The translations under genes and the position numbers were made by a program. From NCBI RefSeq assembly GCF_013373865.1, contig NC_050474.1, forward strand, positions 19,635,116 to 19,699,115: a stretch of DNA of 64,000 nucleotides. The letters run 5' to 3'. The notes under the pieces were generated by a model. The model was not told the origin of the DNA, ran no database searches, and saw only the letters and a list, made by a program, of their open reading frames with translations. The stretch comes from Monomorium pharaonis (Eukaryota > Arthropoda > Insecta > Hymenoptera > Formicidae). Positions 47,890-61,216 of this stretch are shown here, piece after piece. Positions within the stretch are counted from its first letter, which is position 1. Each line of letters starts with the position of its first letter.

Positions 47890-48573
47890 TTCGTTTCGCG
47901 CCGCGCTCGATAGTACGCCGCGGCGAGGATTTCGCGAGTCTCACGGGGAAGGTGGGAAGTAATCGAGTTTGAGAAGTTGGGCTTACCGCTCACGCGAAAT
48001 ATCCAACAACGGGGAAACGTTCTCTCCAGTCCCAGGTCGGTTTCAAGTTCTGAAAGACCTACCCTATCTCGCGAGACCCGGCGGCTCAAGGTGGCTCATT
48101 AAAATTTTGCCCGCATTTTGACGGGGAAAAATTGTTAAAAAGCGGACCGTGAAGGAAACGAGAAAGCGTACATACAAATATGCGGCGAATGTTTCCATTA
48201 GCCGGGGCACGGATTAAGCGGCGGGAGCTGCAAAACTAGTGCGGTTTCTCGTTGCGTTTCGTTCGCGCTTGGCGTGCCTCCAGAATCGCGAACCCACGGA
48301 TTCTCTTCGTTCGGTCGCAGTATCATTTCCGTCCTACCTCCTTTGTCGGTCGCGTTTTTCTCTTCATTTTACGGACGATTACGGCCGAGCGTAAGAACAT
48401 CGATTGCGCTACTGATCTAAACGACGAACATTTGGCGGAGCTTTATGTTAGCTTGACGCAAATCCCCGCGTTTTATTTAATTAATGCTTTTTTTTTTAAA
48501 TATTCGCGCTTAGTACTGCGTAACTCTCGACCTAAGTTTTGTTCTAGGATAAACTAGTTTTCAGCGACATTAC

Positions 48574-48650
48574 TGTATATACCAATGTACATGTTTCTTA
48601 ACGCGTATGTAGTTTGAGCCTAATGTTCTTAAGCAGCATGGTATATTACA
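48574..48650. other. 77-base stem-loop candidate
   Basis: TGTATATACCAATG at the left pairs with CATGGTATATTACA at the right, with two small bulges, leaving a loop of about 49 bases. The stem is too short for a typical microRNA precursor, and I recognise no known mature sequence. Confidence 0.3.
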
Positions 48651-48690
48651 CGGCACGGAGCCCTTACATAGATACACCGCTCGTTCTATT

Positions 48691-48694
<4 letters not shown>

Positions 48695-48739
<45 letters not shown>
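48695..48739. repeat. (AG)22 microsatellite
   Basis: The longest pure GA tract in the window, 45 bases. It starts 45 bases after a 77-base stem-loop (48574-48650). Confidence 0.95.
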
Positions 48740-48743
<4 letters not shown>

Positions 48744-51700
48744 AATTATTCATATACAGTTTGGTCAACCCCTATTAGCAAACTCTTACTAATAACTTGC
48801 ACTGGACATTAATTAATTAAAATTAACTCACGTAAATGTGATCTCCGTTAATTAACATATTTTGACATACTATATCTAATTAGTTTAATACAATGTAATT
48901 TCGTAATGTAATTTTGAAATTACTTATCATTAAAATCGATCATTGTAATTATAACAAATAGTAATGGATAAAGGCATAGAATACAACGTTGAAAATGTAC
49001 TTGTTCTCTGAATGGTCAAATTAAACGTTTCTGTAAAAAAGCTTTTATTTAATTATTTATGTTTTTATTTAAAAATTAGTTGTTGAATTAACCGTCTAAA
49101 GTACAGTTTATACAGCTCGATTGTGAAAATAATATTTCGTCTTCACTTTCAAATCAAGATAACTTGGTGAAGGTATTATCCACTTTTACTCAGAGCGCTA
49201 GAAACATTCTTGTATTCCCAGCGCAAGTTTTCCGCGCAATTTTCGGATAAAGGAAAACACGAGGTGAGAAGACGTTTCGTGCTCGCTGAAGTGTGTCCCC
49301 GTTTCACGACGGAGATCGTTGTCGCGATTCCGGCGAAATATCTTAGGCGAGCGGCAGAGCGCGCGTTCCTCCTCGAACATACGCGGAGAATTTCAATCTC
49401 GCGCAGTGTCGACGCTGAAGTCGCCAACGTTGCTCAACTTCGGCGTGGCTCGGTCGCCGACGGTCGTGCGCGTGCTGGAAACAATGCTCGACGAAGCCGT
49501 TGACAGTTCGTACGGCCAAGAGAGGGTAGGAGTGAGGGCACGCAGCCTCACTCCCTCCCTCCGGGCAAATCGGCCGACCTCCCGCGCCTTTGACAACTTA
49601 GACAGTTAACAGCTTCCTTTCCCCCTTCCCTTTCTCCCTTCCCTTCCCCCTGTTATAGGATTGTCCCGTGATATCGAGTAGACCGCGAGCCACCCCGAAT
49701 TCGCGCGATGCAATTTACTCGCGGAGAACTCGCGAGGCGTAACTGAAATAACGCGCGCCGTGTGTACGTCTCGCCGAGTCGTATTGGAATTCCTACTGGA
49801 ATGCGTGTCTCTCTCTCTATCTCCCGGCTTTCCAGCTTGATAGTAGTCGCATATACACTGGCTGGAAATCGCGAATGCCAACATTCTAGACGGAACACGT
49901 CCCGCATATACACAGTCCCTGAATATGTACAGCCCGACAGTGTAACTCCGTATGCATACGTCGGTGTGATAACGTAGAGCGTGCTTGCTCGTATTAGCTA
50001 TTACATGCACGTACGTGTGTTATTCTTAAGTGTCGCCATTAGTATAGAAATTCAGTCGACGGGCATCTTCGAAGTAACCGCAGAAAACCGCACGAGGGGG
50101 GCGGTGGGGGTGAGTGCGACGGCAGTAATGGCAATGATAATAAAATTGACGATCATTACGGGCTCGTCAAAAAGTAATAAACTCTACGAGATACGCGGTT
50201 CAAACAGCGCGCTCCCGGGCAATAAATTGAACCGCAATATGGATTATCGCGGCGCGCGGGCAATCGCGCGTTAAATTTACGAAATATATTTTACCGGTCG
50301 CTACAACGAGTAAACAAATATATGCAATTGACGATAATTAAAGCACCTGCAGGCCGCGCGCGCGACGCGTCATGACGAATTGATTTTCCCATTACACAAT
50401 AAGTTCCATCGTTTCGTCGTTAATCATCAATATCATTAGTACTTGATAAATGAAATAAAATACATTAATAGCACGTTTATTTGATGTACGCAGCCGGCAA
50501 CCGCTCCGTTGTAATTACCGGTCGCGCTTCCCTCGTTGCGATCTACGGGCACATGAAGTCTAATGATGCGGAGTAGGAGAGAGGCGGCTGCACTTTTTTT
50601 TTTCTGAAAACAGTTAAAATTATTGACATCATTTATTACATTTCAAAGTCCATAATCCCACAGTCTCGATAACGCTCGGAACAAAAGGTACTAAGCCATT
50701 GCAATTTACATTGTAATTTAAATTCAATTATTGTCTCGCACTTTGAATGTTATTAATACGAGATTGACTCCGTTTTTGAATGAAAATATGGCATATACGA
50801 TCGTTCATTTATAAGAACTTCGTTAATAATTAATATTTTAAATTGAAAATTTAATGATAACATTCGTCAATGTGTTGTGCAATCGATTCTAAACTGGGTA
50901 TGAAATATTTATTACGTTGTTGCTTATAAAAATATGACCATACTACATAATTGATCGAAGAGAAACAAGAACGATAATGTGTTCTTTCTTACAAAAATAA
51001 ATTCAAAAAATTGGTTTTATCTAAAAAAAGCACAGAGTATTTTGTTATAAAGTCATACATTTATTTGAAATAAAATAAAACTATTGGAGAATATATGCAA
51101 ATGTAAATACGTACACCATTCCGCATGTAGATTGCAACCTATAAAGAATAGAATAAAAATCTGTAATATGTATATGTAATGTAAACTGTAGATTAGCCAT
51201 GATAAATTTATTGAATAATTACTTTAATACAAAAACTTCAAGAAAGCCTGTTTTTGTGCAACAACCCGTGTGTGAGGATAAAAGGTTTCTCGATTATTAT
51301 TAGTTTCTAATTAATCTTAAATTTAATTTTCGATTTATGCGAAGCAGCGTCAAATATTAGCATTTAAATACTCATTCCCATTCCCATTGTTATCGTATTA
51401 TAAAACACGGGTATTATGGAGCACGAGCTTCATGCAGCAATTCTATTTTACAAATGGCGTAAACTGTAGCTATTACTTGCGTGCGTTTACTCGTTCGGAG
51501 CGTGCAGATTACACGTGGGATAAGGTCAATGAGCTTAAATATCGAGAAAATAGGATGCGTTCGTGCTATCGTATTCCACGAGCGAGCGAGCGACGAAAAC
51601 GTAATATCGCGGAAGAAATTTTTAAAAGAAGAAATTTCCAAGAGAATAAGGAGAAACGGACATAATGTAGGAGCGCAATAGCTACAAATGTTACCTATAA

Positions 51701-53294
51701 AGGATTCAGTTATCGGACGACATCTGTTAGAATTAAAGCTCCATTACGAGGGTACCTGGCTGTTAGCGTTGTCCGTGCTCCGTTGCCTTGTGTCTGCATC
51801 GTGAGACGCACCGTGATATGCGCAAGTGCAATGGGATTTGATACAACGGCGTTATACACTGTAGTTGCGAAGCTGCACAATGCGGCCACGTTCACGAGAA
51901 ATCGGATTTCACCCTCAGGTTGCATGCATGCGCAACCAACGGCGAAATAAATAACTCGGCCGCGTCGCTTGTTCATCATTGGACCCGTGTGTTCCTACCT
52001 CGATACTTTGAAACCCGGTTTTCACTTTCCCAAAAATATTTCAATAATGAAACTCGTCGTTGTTTGTGGCGTGAGTTAACGTTAGATGTAAACGTCAAAG
52101 GAAAAGTATCGAACGATAAACGATAATATCGTTGTTTTGATTTTCAGTAAATTATAATTAAATGGTAAACGAGAGATAATTTCAGGTAACCATCTTTAGT
52201 TAAAAAAAAAACTAACTTTCTTATAACAAAAATTAAATTAGTTACTGCAGGTTTCACTTCTTTTACGAAAAGTTTAGAGTTCTATTATAATTTTATTAAA
52301 AGCCTAATAGTTTTTATTTGAAATTGACTTGAACTGTAAAATCATTTTAAAATTACTTCTTTTGCCTTTACTTACAAAGGCTTGACATTAATTGATAGAT
52401 TACGAACTTTTATAATACGTGATGTTGAGGAAATGATTATATTAGAGAGAAATAGGACGAAGAGAACAGAGTTACAAAACTTAGTATATAATAAAAAATA
52501 GCTCAACTTTTACCTAAACTTTTTTTATTTTATATATTAGTTATATCAATATGCCAAATTATTGATAAATTAATATTAGTTCCCGACTCACCGAAAAGTT
52601 TTCCCAAACACGACTCGAACGCATGCTGTTAATTATTGTATCGAGGACCAATTAGAGTAGTAAAACAATACAGTCAGCCGCAAAAACACAAGATAGAGTT
52701 TTCTTCTTCTATGGAAAAACTTTTTTTTTTCTCTTATAGCTTCAGAGTTTTTTTCTCTTATAGCTCCATTTTCATTATTCTCGTTTTTATACGCGCTATC
52801 GTCGTTAATCTACGGCAAAATCGCCGGCTAAAAATACGAACGTAATTCCCAAAAAGTAATCTTGATCCTCTCGTTAAAGTTCACGGATCACCGGCAATAT
52901 TCGAAGCGTGAATAAAATCGACGCGTAAATAAACGCGTAATTTCGTCGAAGAAAACGTCGTGATACTATTTCTTTTTCGCGTATGACGTCCTCACGAGGA
53001 TCGCAAGCTATCATGCCAGCTCGAACCGAAGAATTACGAGCTCGTTTCCGGGCAGCGACATGAGCTCGTAAATTTACGCTGACCGCCGGCTGGATCCCAT
53101 ATGCAATTTCCATCAGGAGCCGTCTCCTTCTTCCACGATGATTTTTGTCCTTATCCTGATACGCGTGCGCCGGACGCGCGTTTCACTTCCGCCGCACAGT
53201 ATAAACGACGGTATCAATAAGCGGTCCATAAAATCGTCGAATTTATCGGCGCGTCGATAATCTCTCCGGCTCCGGTATTTTTTCGCCGGCTTCG

Positions 53295-53315
53295 TTTTTT
53301 TTTTTTTTTTTTTTT
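53295..53315. repeat. Poly(T) run, 21 bases
   Basis: An uninterrupted T21 in a CpG-rich block. Confidence 0.9.
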
Positions 53316-55237
53316 ACGCACGGCTCGCGGTTTACCTCGTCGACGCGGATCGCGATGAACCGGGAACGTACGGTTCGATTACAAATTCGAATTCGTCGTC
53401 GCTCGCGCGCGCGATCGATATCGCGATAAACGAAAATGTGTATCTCCGCTTCCGAGATACATCGTTGTGACGGCTCGATACCGCAGCCGTGATTCAAGAG
53501 CACGCGCGTTGAAATATTTACGACGGTCCACCAGTCAGTCCGTTTGTTATTGCATGCTTATGTTATCGAGTGATATACGGTATCACGCCGACTTCGATAT
53601 TGTAAATGCGGAATTTTTGCCAGTGTTACAGAATTCCAAGATTTTCCTTCCGGCGCGACATAAAGACATGTGTGCTTTTCGAGGCGGATGAAATATTCCG
53701 CGAGACTCAATGTTGCGGGTTCAAGATTGAAAAATGTAACGGTTATTATCAAGCTACACAGATGCAGCTATAAATATTATTTAAAATTTTACGTCGCTCT
53801 TTTTTTCGGCATGATGATACTACGCCCGCGCGAAGAATAAACTTTTGCCGCGCTTTAACATTGCTGCAGTTACATGGATGCGTTAAAAATTTTTATTTTA
53901 CTTTTTTTTTTGCGCAAAATACACGCGCTGTGAATAAAACAACCGGAAAGGGGACGGAAGAAAAGAGGGAGGGCGAGTTCTCTCAGAGCCCCCGTTCCCC
54001 TTGAATTTTTCAATGACCGCGTTGCTGCTTTCGTCGAATAGGATACATCGCTGAAAAAAATTCCTGGCGTGCGGTCACTTTGCCAAGATTTTTATCGAAA
54101 TCGTGATATTGGATGGACTATGGACGGGATGTATGTAGTATATATACAGGCGACCGGATATCCGCCAGACAGGAGGAGATCTCCGGAACGATCCTGGATC
54201 TGGAGTCACGGCAGAAAACCCCGAGATATGAAAAGTCCGTGGATGATGCGGTTTCGCCATTGAGAAAACGCGCCGGTGGATGAAAGTATCTTACGACGGT
54301 GGCGGCAAAGCCGCACCAAAGCCGCCAAGTTAAACGAAAGTCTGTAAAGACTGATTCAGCCGTGACGTTAAGAACGCAATACCCCCCCTTCCTCCTTCAC
54401 CCCGCTGCCTGTCACCCCATAGGTTTGCCCAGGAAAAACATTTTCACGACAACTCCGCACACATCGGATGTTGACATTATCCATGATCGATATACTCGAG
54501 CGTCTTCACGGACGATATTCAAAACTTGCGCGAAATTACAGCTTGCATGTTTGACGTGCAGTTGTCGAGCAAGTGGCAAGACGACTCCGACGTATTTCCG
54601 ACTCAAACGCGCGTAGTGAACGCGCTGTACACTATCTGTGTTTATATTTCTTGAATTACTAAAAATATAAATAAAATGTACATTTGGTTGTACATTTGAC
54701 GTGTTTAACGAGAAAACTTTTTTGGAAGCATACTACTTTACTTATAATTCTCATAAATAAATGATAACAAGCGAGACAAAATCAAAAATGCAAGAAGGTA
54801 ATAATTATACTTGAATATTGTAATAATGTCTTCCCTTCATCGATATGCATTAGTACTAATTATTTAACAAACGCGTACGGAATGCAGGTGATTTTCTGCG
54901 CCGAGTAGACGTGCCGTGACCACGGCGGGCAAGAAATTTGGATGATATTTTACACGCGTCGAAGAAATCGAGCAAATTGTCTCGCCGTTACGGCGAGTCA
55001 ACGGAGCTGTCTTCCGGTTGTAACCCGCCGCCGCCGGGTTGCATACGGCCAGCATCCCGCATGAGTATCGCACCTGTGCTGCTGCTAAACGCGTACGTAC
55101 GACGACGCGAAACGCAGACGATGCATGCAGCGACTACGGAATCCCTGCATTGCAATTTATGCTGATTTATATGCGCGACGGCTTGCAGAGTAGGAACGGC
55201 GCTCGCAGCCCGTTGTCTCTCTCTGTCTTTCCTTTAT

Positions 55238-55289
<52 letters not shown>

Positions 55290-57530
55290 TTATTTATACT
55301 TTGTTTTCTAATTCTATACATGGTTTGCCAGTGCGTTGCACTGTTATCGTCGCGCATTGCAAGTTAGTTAGGACCTAGTGAAACTAACACCGACCATTAA
55401 CGAGGTTGCCGTACTTCGTATTTTTACCACATCTCTTCGCGTGTAAAGCTTTAAATAACGCCGGTATTTTTATAGGATCTATTTGCTTCCCCCTTTATAC
55501 GTCGAAATACACGCATTTCGTGAAAAACAATCTGGACCCAGCCTTGCAAAATACCTAGCACGTGAAAATTTTTTTAAAGTAATACCGTTGCTGCGTTTTA
55601 TCATTTTGCGAAAGGATGTTATTTTTCCCTATTTTCCTTATCGGGATAAATATTTTGCGTTCGATTCTTGGGGTTAAAAAATCGGGGCGGGAGGGAAAAA
55701 CTCGCGGCGATAACTTTTAATAACGATAAAGCTATCACGCACCATTTGCACCCGGGTTCCAGTGATAAATAATGAAGACAGGTTGGCCCGTCCGACCCTC
55801 TTCGTGTCCTACTACAGATATGTATCTGTTTACACGATCCCTTCTTCGCTCCCGCGTGTGCTTATTCAAACGTGTCTACATCCACTAGCGTTTCCCCGAC
55901 CGCCATTTCTACGCCATCTACCTAGTTGGCACGATCCCCCGGCTTCCCATGAAACGCCCGGACCAGTTCTCTCCTGGTACATGCAACAAAGGACGACGTT
56001 CCTCACTGAATGCTAATTGACACCCAACCACAACGACCCATGCTAAATTCTGTCCCAAAATTTCGTCTGCATCGTGCAGCTAGGCATTATTATTAGTTCG
56101 ATGTTGCCTGAATTAGTCACGCTGCAAACTTGCCGAATATTAATACAAGTTATTTCTAAATATGGCTTTTTAAACGTTTGTTGCAACCTGAGCGGAATTA
56201 TTAATTATTTTTTTATTTCCTTAATATGTACTAAGCGCATATTTATATATGAAATTAAATAAATATATGTAATTATGACTGTTATAGAGTTATGATGTAT
56301 ATTTATATATAATTATGGTAATATTGAAATTAAATATTAAATTAAATTACAATTTCACTATTTAAAGTGCAATATATATATTTAGATTATAATAGAAATA
56401 ATAACAGAGAAATGTTGTTAACAGGTTCGCGGAAAATTAAAATAATTTTTTGACGCGTTCGAGAGAAGTTAATACTTTGTCTAGTACCTTAATATTAAAT
56501 AATGTCGTAAGATTACAGAGTTCCTTTCACATATAACAGAGTTCTTTTTTTCTCTTTATTTCTCAAAAGATGTATAATATTTCAGTAAAGTGCTGAAGAA
56601 TAAGAGCTGCTTCTCTAATACCATTTGTATAAAATAATTAGAAGACAAGCATTAGAACATTAAAATACATATATAAAAATAGATTATATACATATTATGA
56701 AATTAATTTTATGAATATTTCTTGTGTATTTTACATTATTATAATAATAGTAAAAGCTTGTCAAAATAATGAAGAAAGTCGATAGTTTAATCAAATCAGA
56801 TAAAAATTAAATGTATCTTAAATAACAAAATATAAATAGATTTAAAGAATAATTAAAATAAATAATATCTACTTGTGCAATAAAAAGCGTATTGTTTTAA
56901 AATGTGAAATTGAAAATTGGAATATATTTTGTTTGATATTATCTTGAAGATAGAATTAAAATACACTGATCTAAGTATTGTATTAATTAAAGAATTATAT
57001 AAGCAGGGAAAAATCAATGAAATCACAATCTATTGAAGTTTCAGTTATCATTGGAATTAATATTCGAAATACATGTATCAATATTTTAAATGTCAAAACT
57101 TAAAGGACGGTAATGGATAGATTGATCTCGTTTATAATATAAATTTATTTGCCTCTTTCCAATACACAATTTTAGCACATAACGAGATAGCCAGAACTGT
57201 CAACCGGCAATCTAAAACAATTAATATTTCATTATTAATAATTAAATTGCGCGTCATTCACTATAATTAATACCAGTTAATGCCGAATAAATAAAAGACC
57301 ATTTTATAGACTCGATATAAATTGAGAGAGAGAAATAGAGAGAGAGAGACTGTAATTTACTTTATATCAATTTAACTGATCAGCATGAAATAAAACCAGA
57401 CGTGCGACTTATTTCCCCCTGGAATTTGTACAGCAGCATCAGCGGAAGTTTGCTTAAAAATTCCAGTGACCATTGCAGCTGTCGCATAGTCCTATAACTT
57501 TGCAAATTCACTCAAGCTTTGTGAAGAACT
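53316..57530. other. No gene identified; ends in the longest AT-rich block of the window
   Basis: CpG-rich and mixed DNA to about 56.0 kb, with the (AT)23 repeat at 55.24 kb. From about 56.1 to 57.4 kb the sequence is strongly AT-rich, with no useful ORF and only a short GA repeat near 57.33 kb. Confidence 0.5.
55240..55285. repeat. (AT)23 microsatellite
   Basis: Forty-six bases of alternating A and T. It is fully self-complementary and able to form a cruciform. Confidence 0.95.
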
Positions 57531-57600
57531 CTGCCTCTCTCTCTTTCTACTTTTCTATCATCCCCCTCTTTCTCTTTCTCTCTCTCTCTGCCTGTCTCTT
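57531..57600. repeat. CT-rich low-complexity stretch
   Basis: Mostly pyrimidine, with several CT runs broken by short mixed sequence. It lies about 130 bases upstream of the weak ORF at 57734. Confidence 0.75.
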
Positions 57601-57733
57601 GGGTCGTCATCATCCATCGAACTTGATATTCGCTTTCTGAATTGATATTCTTTCTGAATCCTCAAACCTTCCTTTCTTCGATGGCATCTTGACAACGATA
57701 ATAAGATAGCGAGAATTTACCGACTTTTTATGG

Positions 57734-58078
57734 ATGAATTTCGACGAGAGCTCCGGCGAAATAAAACGTAACGCGATTCCAACGGAAGTGAGGCGATATG
57801 ATAATTTAATTTACGATGAGTTTTATCATCAGCCTGCCTCTTTGCTCGAAGTGCGAGATGAGGGAGAGTACCCTTGTCAATCGGTGACTTTCCCCGTTCA
57901 CATCTTTCCCTTTTCTTATACCGACACCGGCAATATAAATAAAAATGTAATAAAAATAGACGTACTTGAGACGAAGGCGGCAGACAAGGCGACGAAGATA
58001 AAGACGTGTCTTTTTTGCCCCGTAAATCGCGCCGTAAAAGTACAATATATACGATATAAAAAGTTGATTGCCTCTTAA
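57734..58078 (+). CDS. Unrecognised 114-codon ORF (weak candidate)
   Basis: An ATG-initiated ORF in a moderately AT-rich region, with an amino-acid mix (Asp, Glu, Lys, Ile, Tyr) closer to real proteins than the Arg/Ser-rich ORFs elsewhere. The start is a doubled context, ATGGATG, in which the first ATG is in another frame. A CxxC pair occurs near the C-terminus (CLFC). There is no signal peptide or known domain. A minus-strand ORF overlaps it. It could be a small orphan gene or chance. Confidence 0.15.
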   Translation: MNFDESSGEIKRNAIPTEVRRYDNLIYDEFYHQPASLLEVRDEGEYPCQSVTFPVHIFPFSYTDTGNINKNVIKIDVLETKAADKATKIKTCLFCPVNRAVKVQYIRYKKLIAS

Positions 58079-61017
58079 GAGGCGAACGACGCTACTTAGG
58101 ATCGACACTTTCCGCCCGATAATTCAGCTTATCGCGCAAAAATTATTATTTAATTGTTAGAAGCTCTCACGGCTTTCTCAAGTTTTAAGCGCTCTCGTAA
58201 TTAGATTTTTCCGTTCAAATTTTCCCCAAGGAAAAGTCGACCCGCCCTCCCCCCCCCCCAGTTCATCGTGGAATTATGAAGGATGAGCCAATATGTCTGA
58301 AACATTCTTTATAAACGTCATCTCCATCTGATTAATTAATTCCTTCTCGTACAATAATGCGCGGCAGAAAACGTCGGAAGGGCAAAAAAAAAAGACATCG
58401 GTGGAAGGGAAGAAAGGAACTGTAATTAGATCGTGTTCTTCTCGCGATTCGCCTTCTTTTATAGTGTTCTTTATTATTTTTTACGTTACACAATATTTCT
58501 CTCTTATAACAAAAGCTTGAATACCTCATCCTCGTAACCACCGCAAATGCACGCGATAACAGTTCGACATGCATGTCTCTCGTACAAAAACACACACACA
58601 ATTTTCGGACCCTGTTTTTTTTTTATATACGTCCGAGCCGAGGTAGTTTCCTTCGTCCTAGCTTAACTAATTGTAAGATCTCTTGAGTTCTTAATTACAG
58701 CCGCAGCCTTAATCTTAAGTAGCTATTTGCGATTGACCGAGGGATCGATAGAGTTACGAGAGCACATTTTCTCCGATATTCTAAATCTCTCTTTTAATTG
58801 TATATTAAACGTATAAATATAATTAACGTAATTTGCTTTGTATATTTATTTCTTCTGTCAATGCAAATCTAAATGGCAATTTTTAATTTGAAATATTCCA
58901 AGAGAATCGTTAAATTTCAATTTTAATTTTACAAGAATGCTGAAATGAAGATCACTCTTGACACGTGCGATTGGTTTAATGCCCCATTGTATCTCGATTA
59001 GAATCGACGATCGCTCTTTCGCATCCGGCCGCGACGTGTTTGCGCAATTTTATCTCTCGACTAATGGATCTCAGATGACATCTGAGAAACGCGGCGGTTC
59101 CCTTAAGCCGAAGAAGCAAATTCTGAAAAATCGTCCCGGGTCCTCTTTTTTTATATATATATATATATACGTGCCTTCTTCGCCCTTCGAGCGTATATCA
59201 TCGCCAAAGCCGATAAGCCTTCGCGCCCCCAGGCGAGTCCTGTTATTAGGCCCTAAGGAGAGGCAGGCACTCCGAGGTACCGGGAGAACGTAATCGCGAA
59301 ATGACTCGGGGCTACGACAGTGTAATTTATGACAGCCGCACGTTTGAAAGCGCCGAAATCGCCGTCCCACGGATCGCTGATTGTTTCGCGATTATCGATT
59401 CTCGTTTCGTACACATAGGAGTCCCGGACACTACGGCAACGCCGGAGCACCGCGGAGAGCGTCCTCTCTCCCCCTCGTAAATATATATGATTTTCTATTT
59501 CATTTTATTTATTCCCTCGCCATACGTATCGCACACACGACTGTTATTGCGGTAATAAATTTACTCGTACACCGAGCGCCGCTTTACATAATTCCTCCCG
59601 ATCGAATTCAGCACATGCTCGCGAACGCGTATATTTTCCGGCGAGAGGGAGCATTTTCCATCCCCTCCTCCCTTCCCGATCACCCGAACGGATATCGCGT
59701 TCGCATTCTCCCCCCCTCTTCCCTACCGCTTCATCTTCGTTATACTTGTCCGTCACGGCGAGTCCATTAAACTAACGTGTCGTCATTAAGGCACAAGGTG
59801 TGAGAAAGGCAGAGGGGAGGGCAAGCGACGATAATTTATGACGTCCCTTCTGCAAATTTTGTTTATTCGACGTTTCGCCTCCACTGGTGAGTTTGCCATA
59901 TATTTCACAGATATCCGCGTGAGAGAATGGAATTCGCTCTTTTACACCGCAGGAAGGGAATAAAGATGAACGTCTGAATTTTACAGGCGAAAGAGCGGAG
60001 AAATGAAGAAATGCGAAGGGGGAGGGGGAGGGCGAAGGCGTGTATTATTCCCGAAGAAGTACTTATACATTTTTCATGGTACGTCGTTTGGAGTTTGCCG
60101 CCCGGTGGCAATGTCGAAATTACGACGACGGTGACGTCGACAGCGGAGGAACGCTCACTCTTGCGTCACGCCCTTGAACACCTGTCGCCATTTGCACGCC
60201 TCGTTACGCGAGTTACGTCCCGCTAACCAATCGATTTGTCGTCGCGCCGTCTATCTGATCTAGCGGGGCACACGCAAAAGAGACGCATCGATAATATTAA
60301 TTACGCTAATTGCGCCTGTTTGCACTCCGTCTTTCTTATTCGACTCGGCTCTCGGAGTCCCGGTGCCATCATTTCTTCCAGCTTTTGCCGTTTAAAATTA
60401 CGTCACGACGGGAACATATATAAAAAATTAATTCAATTTCAATTTAATGTATTGTCAAAAAAAAAAAGATGTCTATTTCACTTTTACTGAGCACAGTAAT
60501 AAACGGGTCTTTTCGTAACACCCTTCTTTCCCAGCACTCGTCACGCGAGATACGATCTCGCAAAGATCGTAAGGATTTCGCGCGGCGTACGTGCGGCACT
60601 ATCGCGCGGAGAAATATTATCACCTGAGAAGGTCGCTACGGAGGAAAGTCGACGCGTACGAATAACGGCGGGGCGGTGGCGGGCAAAGTCTATTACGTTG
60701 CCTGCCATTAAGGATAATGCCGCGTGACGCGTTTCGCCGTCTGGCTAGACGGCATGGGGGTTGAATCGTTACGTGGGCGCGCGTGGTACAATGTTTAATG
60801 AAGTAACGTGGCCGCCAGGAGAAGTAACGTGCGTGTCCCCGATAAAAGGTGTTTGACGGGGGACTTAAGTCTACCAGCCGCAAAAAAGTATTATGTATAA
60901 AACTACCAGTGAAGATGTGACAGAGCGCGAATAAGATGGGCGCAGAAATGTAGAGAGAGAAAAAGGAGTAGAAAAAGGAGGCAAGTTCTCATCGTGCCCT
61001 TGCTTCATTAGCCTTCG
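58079..61017. other. No gene identified
   Basis: Mixed and CpG-rich DNA up to the piggyBac-type MITE, with a C-rich run near 58.25 kb and a short AT repeat near 59.15 kb. ORFs of up to 129 codons overlap in several frames and show no domain. Confidence 0.5.
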
Positions 61018-61216
61018 TTAACCCTTTCTCGGCCATCTGGATCCTTTTTGGCACGAGTACAATTTTACTCTCCCGTTTTAATTGTTATTGAATAAAGATT
61101 TTTAATGAATTAAACAACTACTTGATAGTGCAGAGATGTTAGAAAGTAATTCTGAATTTCAGACAAAAAGGATCCAGATTGTTTACAGAGAAAAATATAG
61201 TCGCCCGAGGGGTTAA
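61018..61216. mobile_element. piggyBac-type MITE (TTAA-flanked, non-autonomous)
   Basis: The element is bounded by TTAA on both sides (61018-61021 and 61213-61216), and its ends begin CCC and finish GGG. Inside the ends is a perfect 16-bp inverted repeat, ATCTGGATCCTTTTTG, at 61035-61050, with its complement at 61164-61179. The inner repeat lies 13 bases from the left end and 33 bases from the right end. Known piggyBac elements have TTAA targets, short terminal repeats starting CCC, and a subterminal 19-bp inverted repeat set at unequal distances from the two ends, so the match is to architecture rather than sequence identity. The roughly 110-bp interior has no ORF and carries ATTAAA on the minus strand at 61077-61082 and 61101-61106. 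It must rely on a transposase encoded elsewhere. Assignment by structure is good; activity is unknown. Confidence 0.8.

Larger units (their letters stand above)
47890..53294. other. No gene identified
   Basis: CpG-rich to about 48.5 kb, then AT-rich to 49.2 kb, with the 48.57 kb stem-loop and the (AG)22 tract. CpG-rich to 50.5 kb, strongly AT-rich to 51.4 kb, then mixed. No coding or RNA feature can be supported. Confidence 0.5.
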
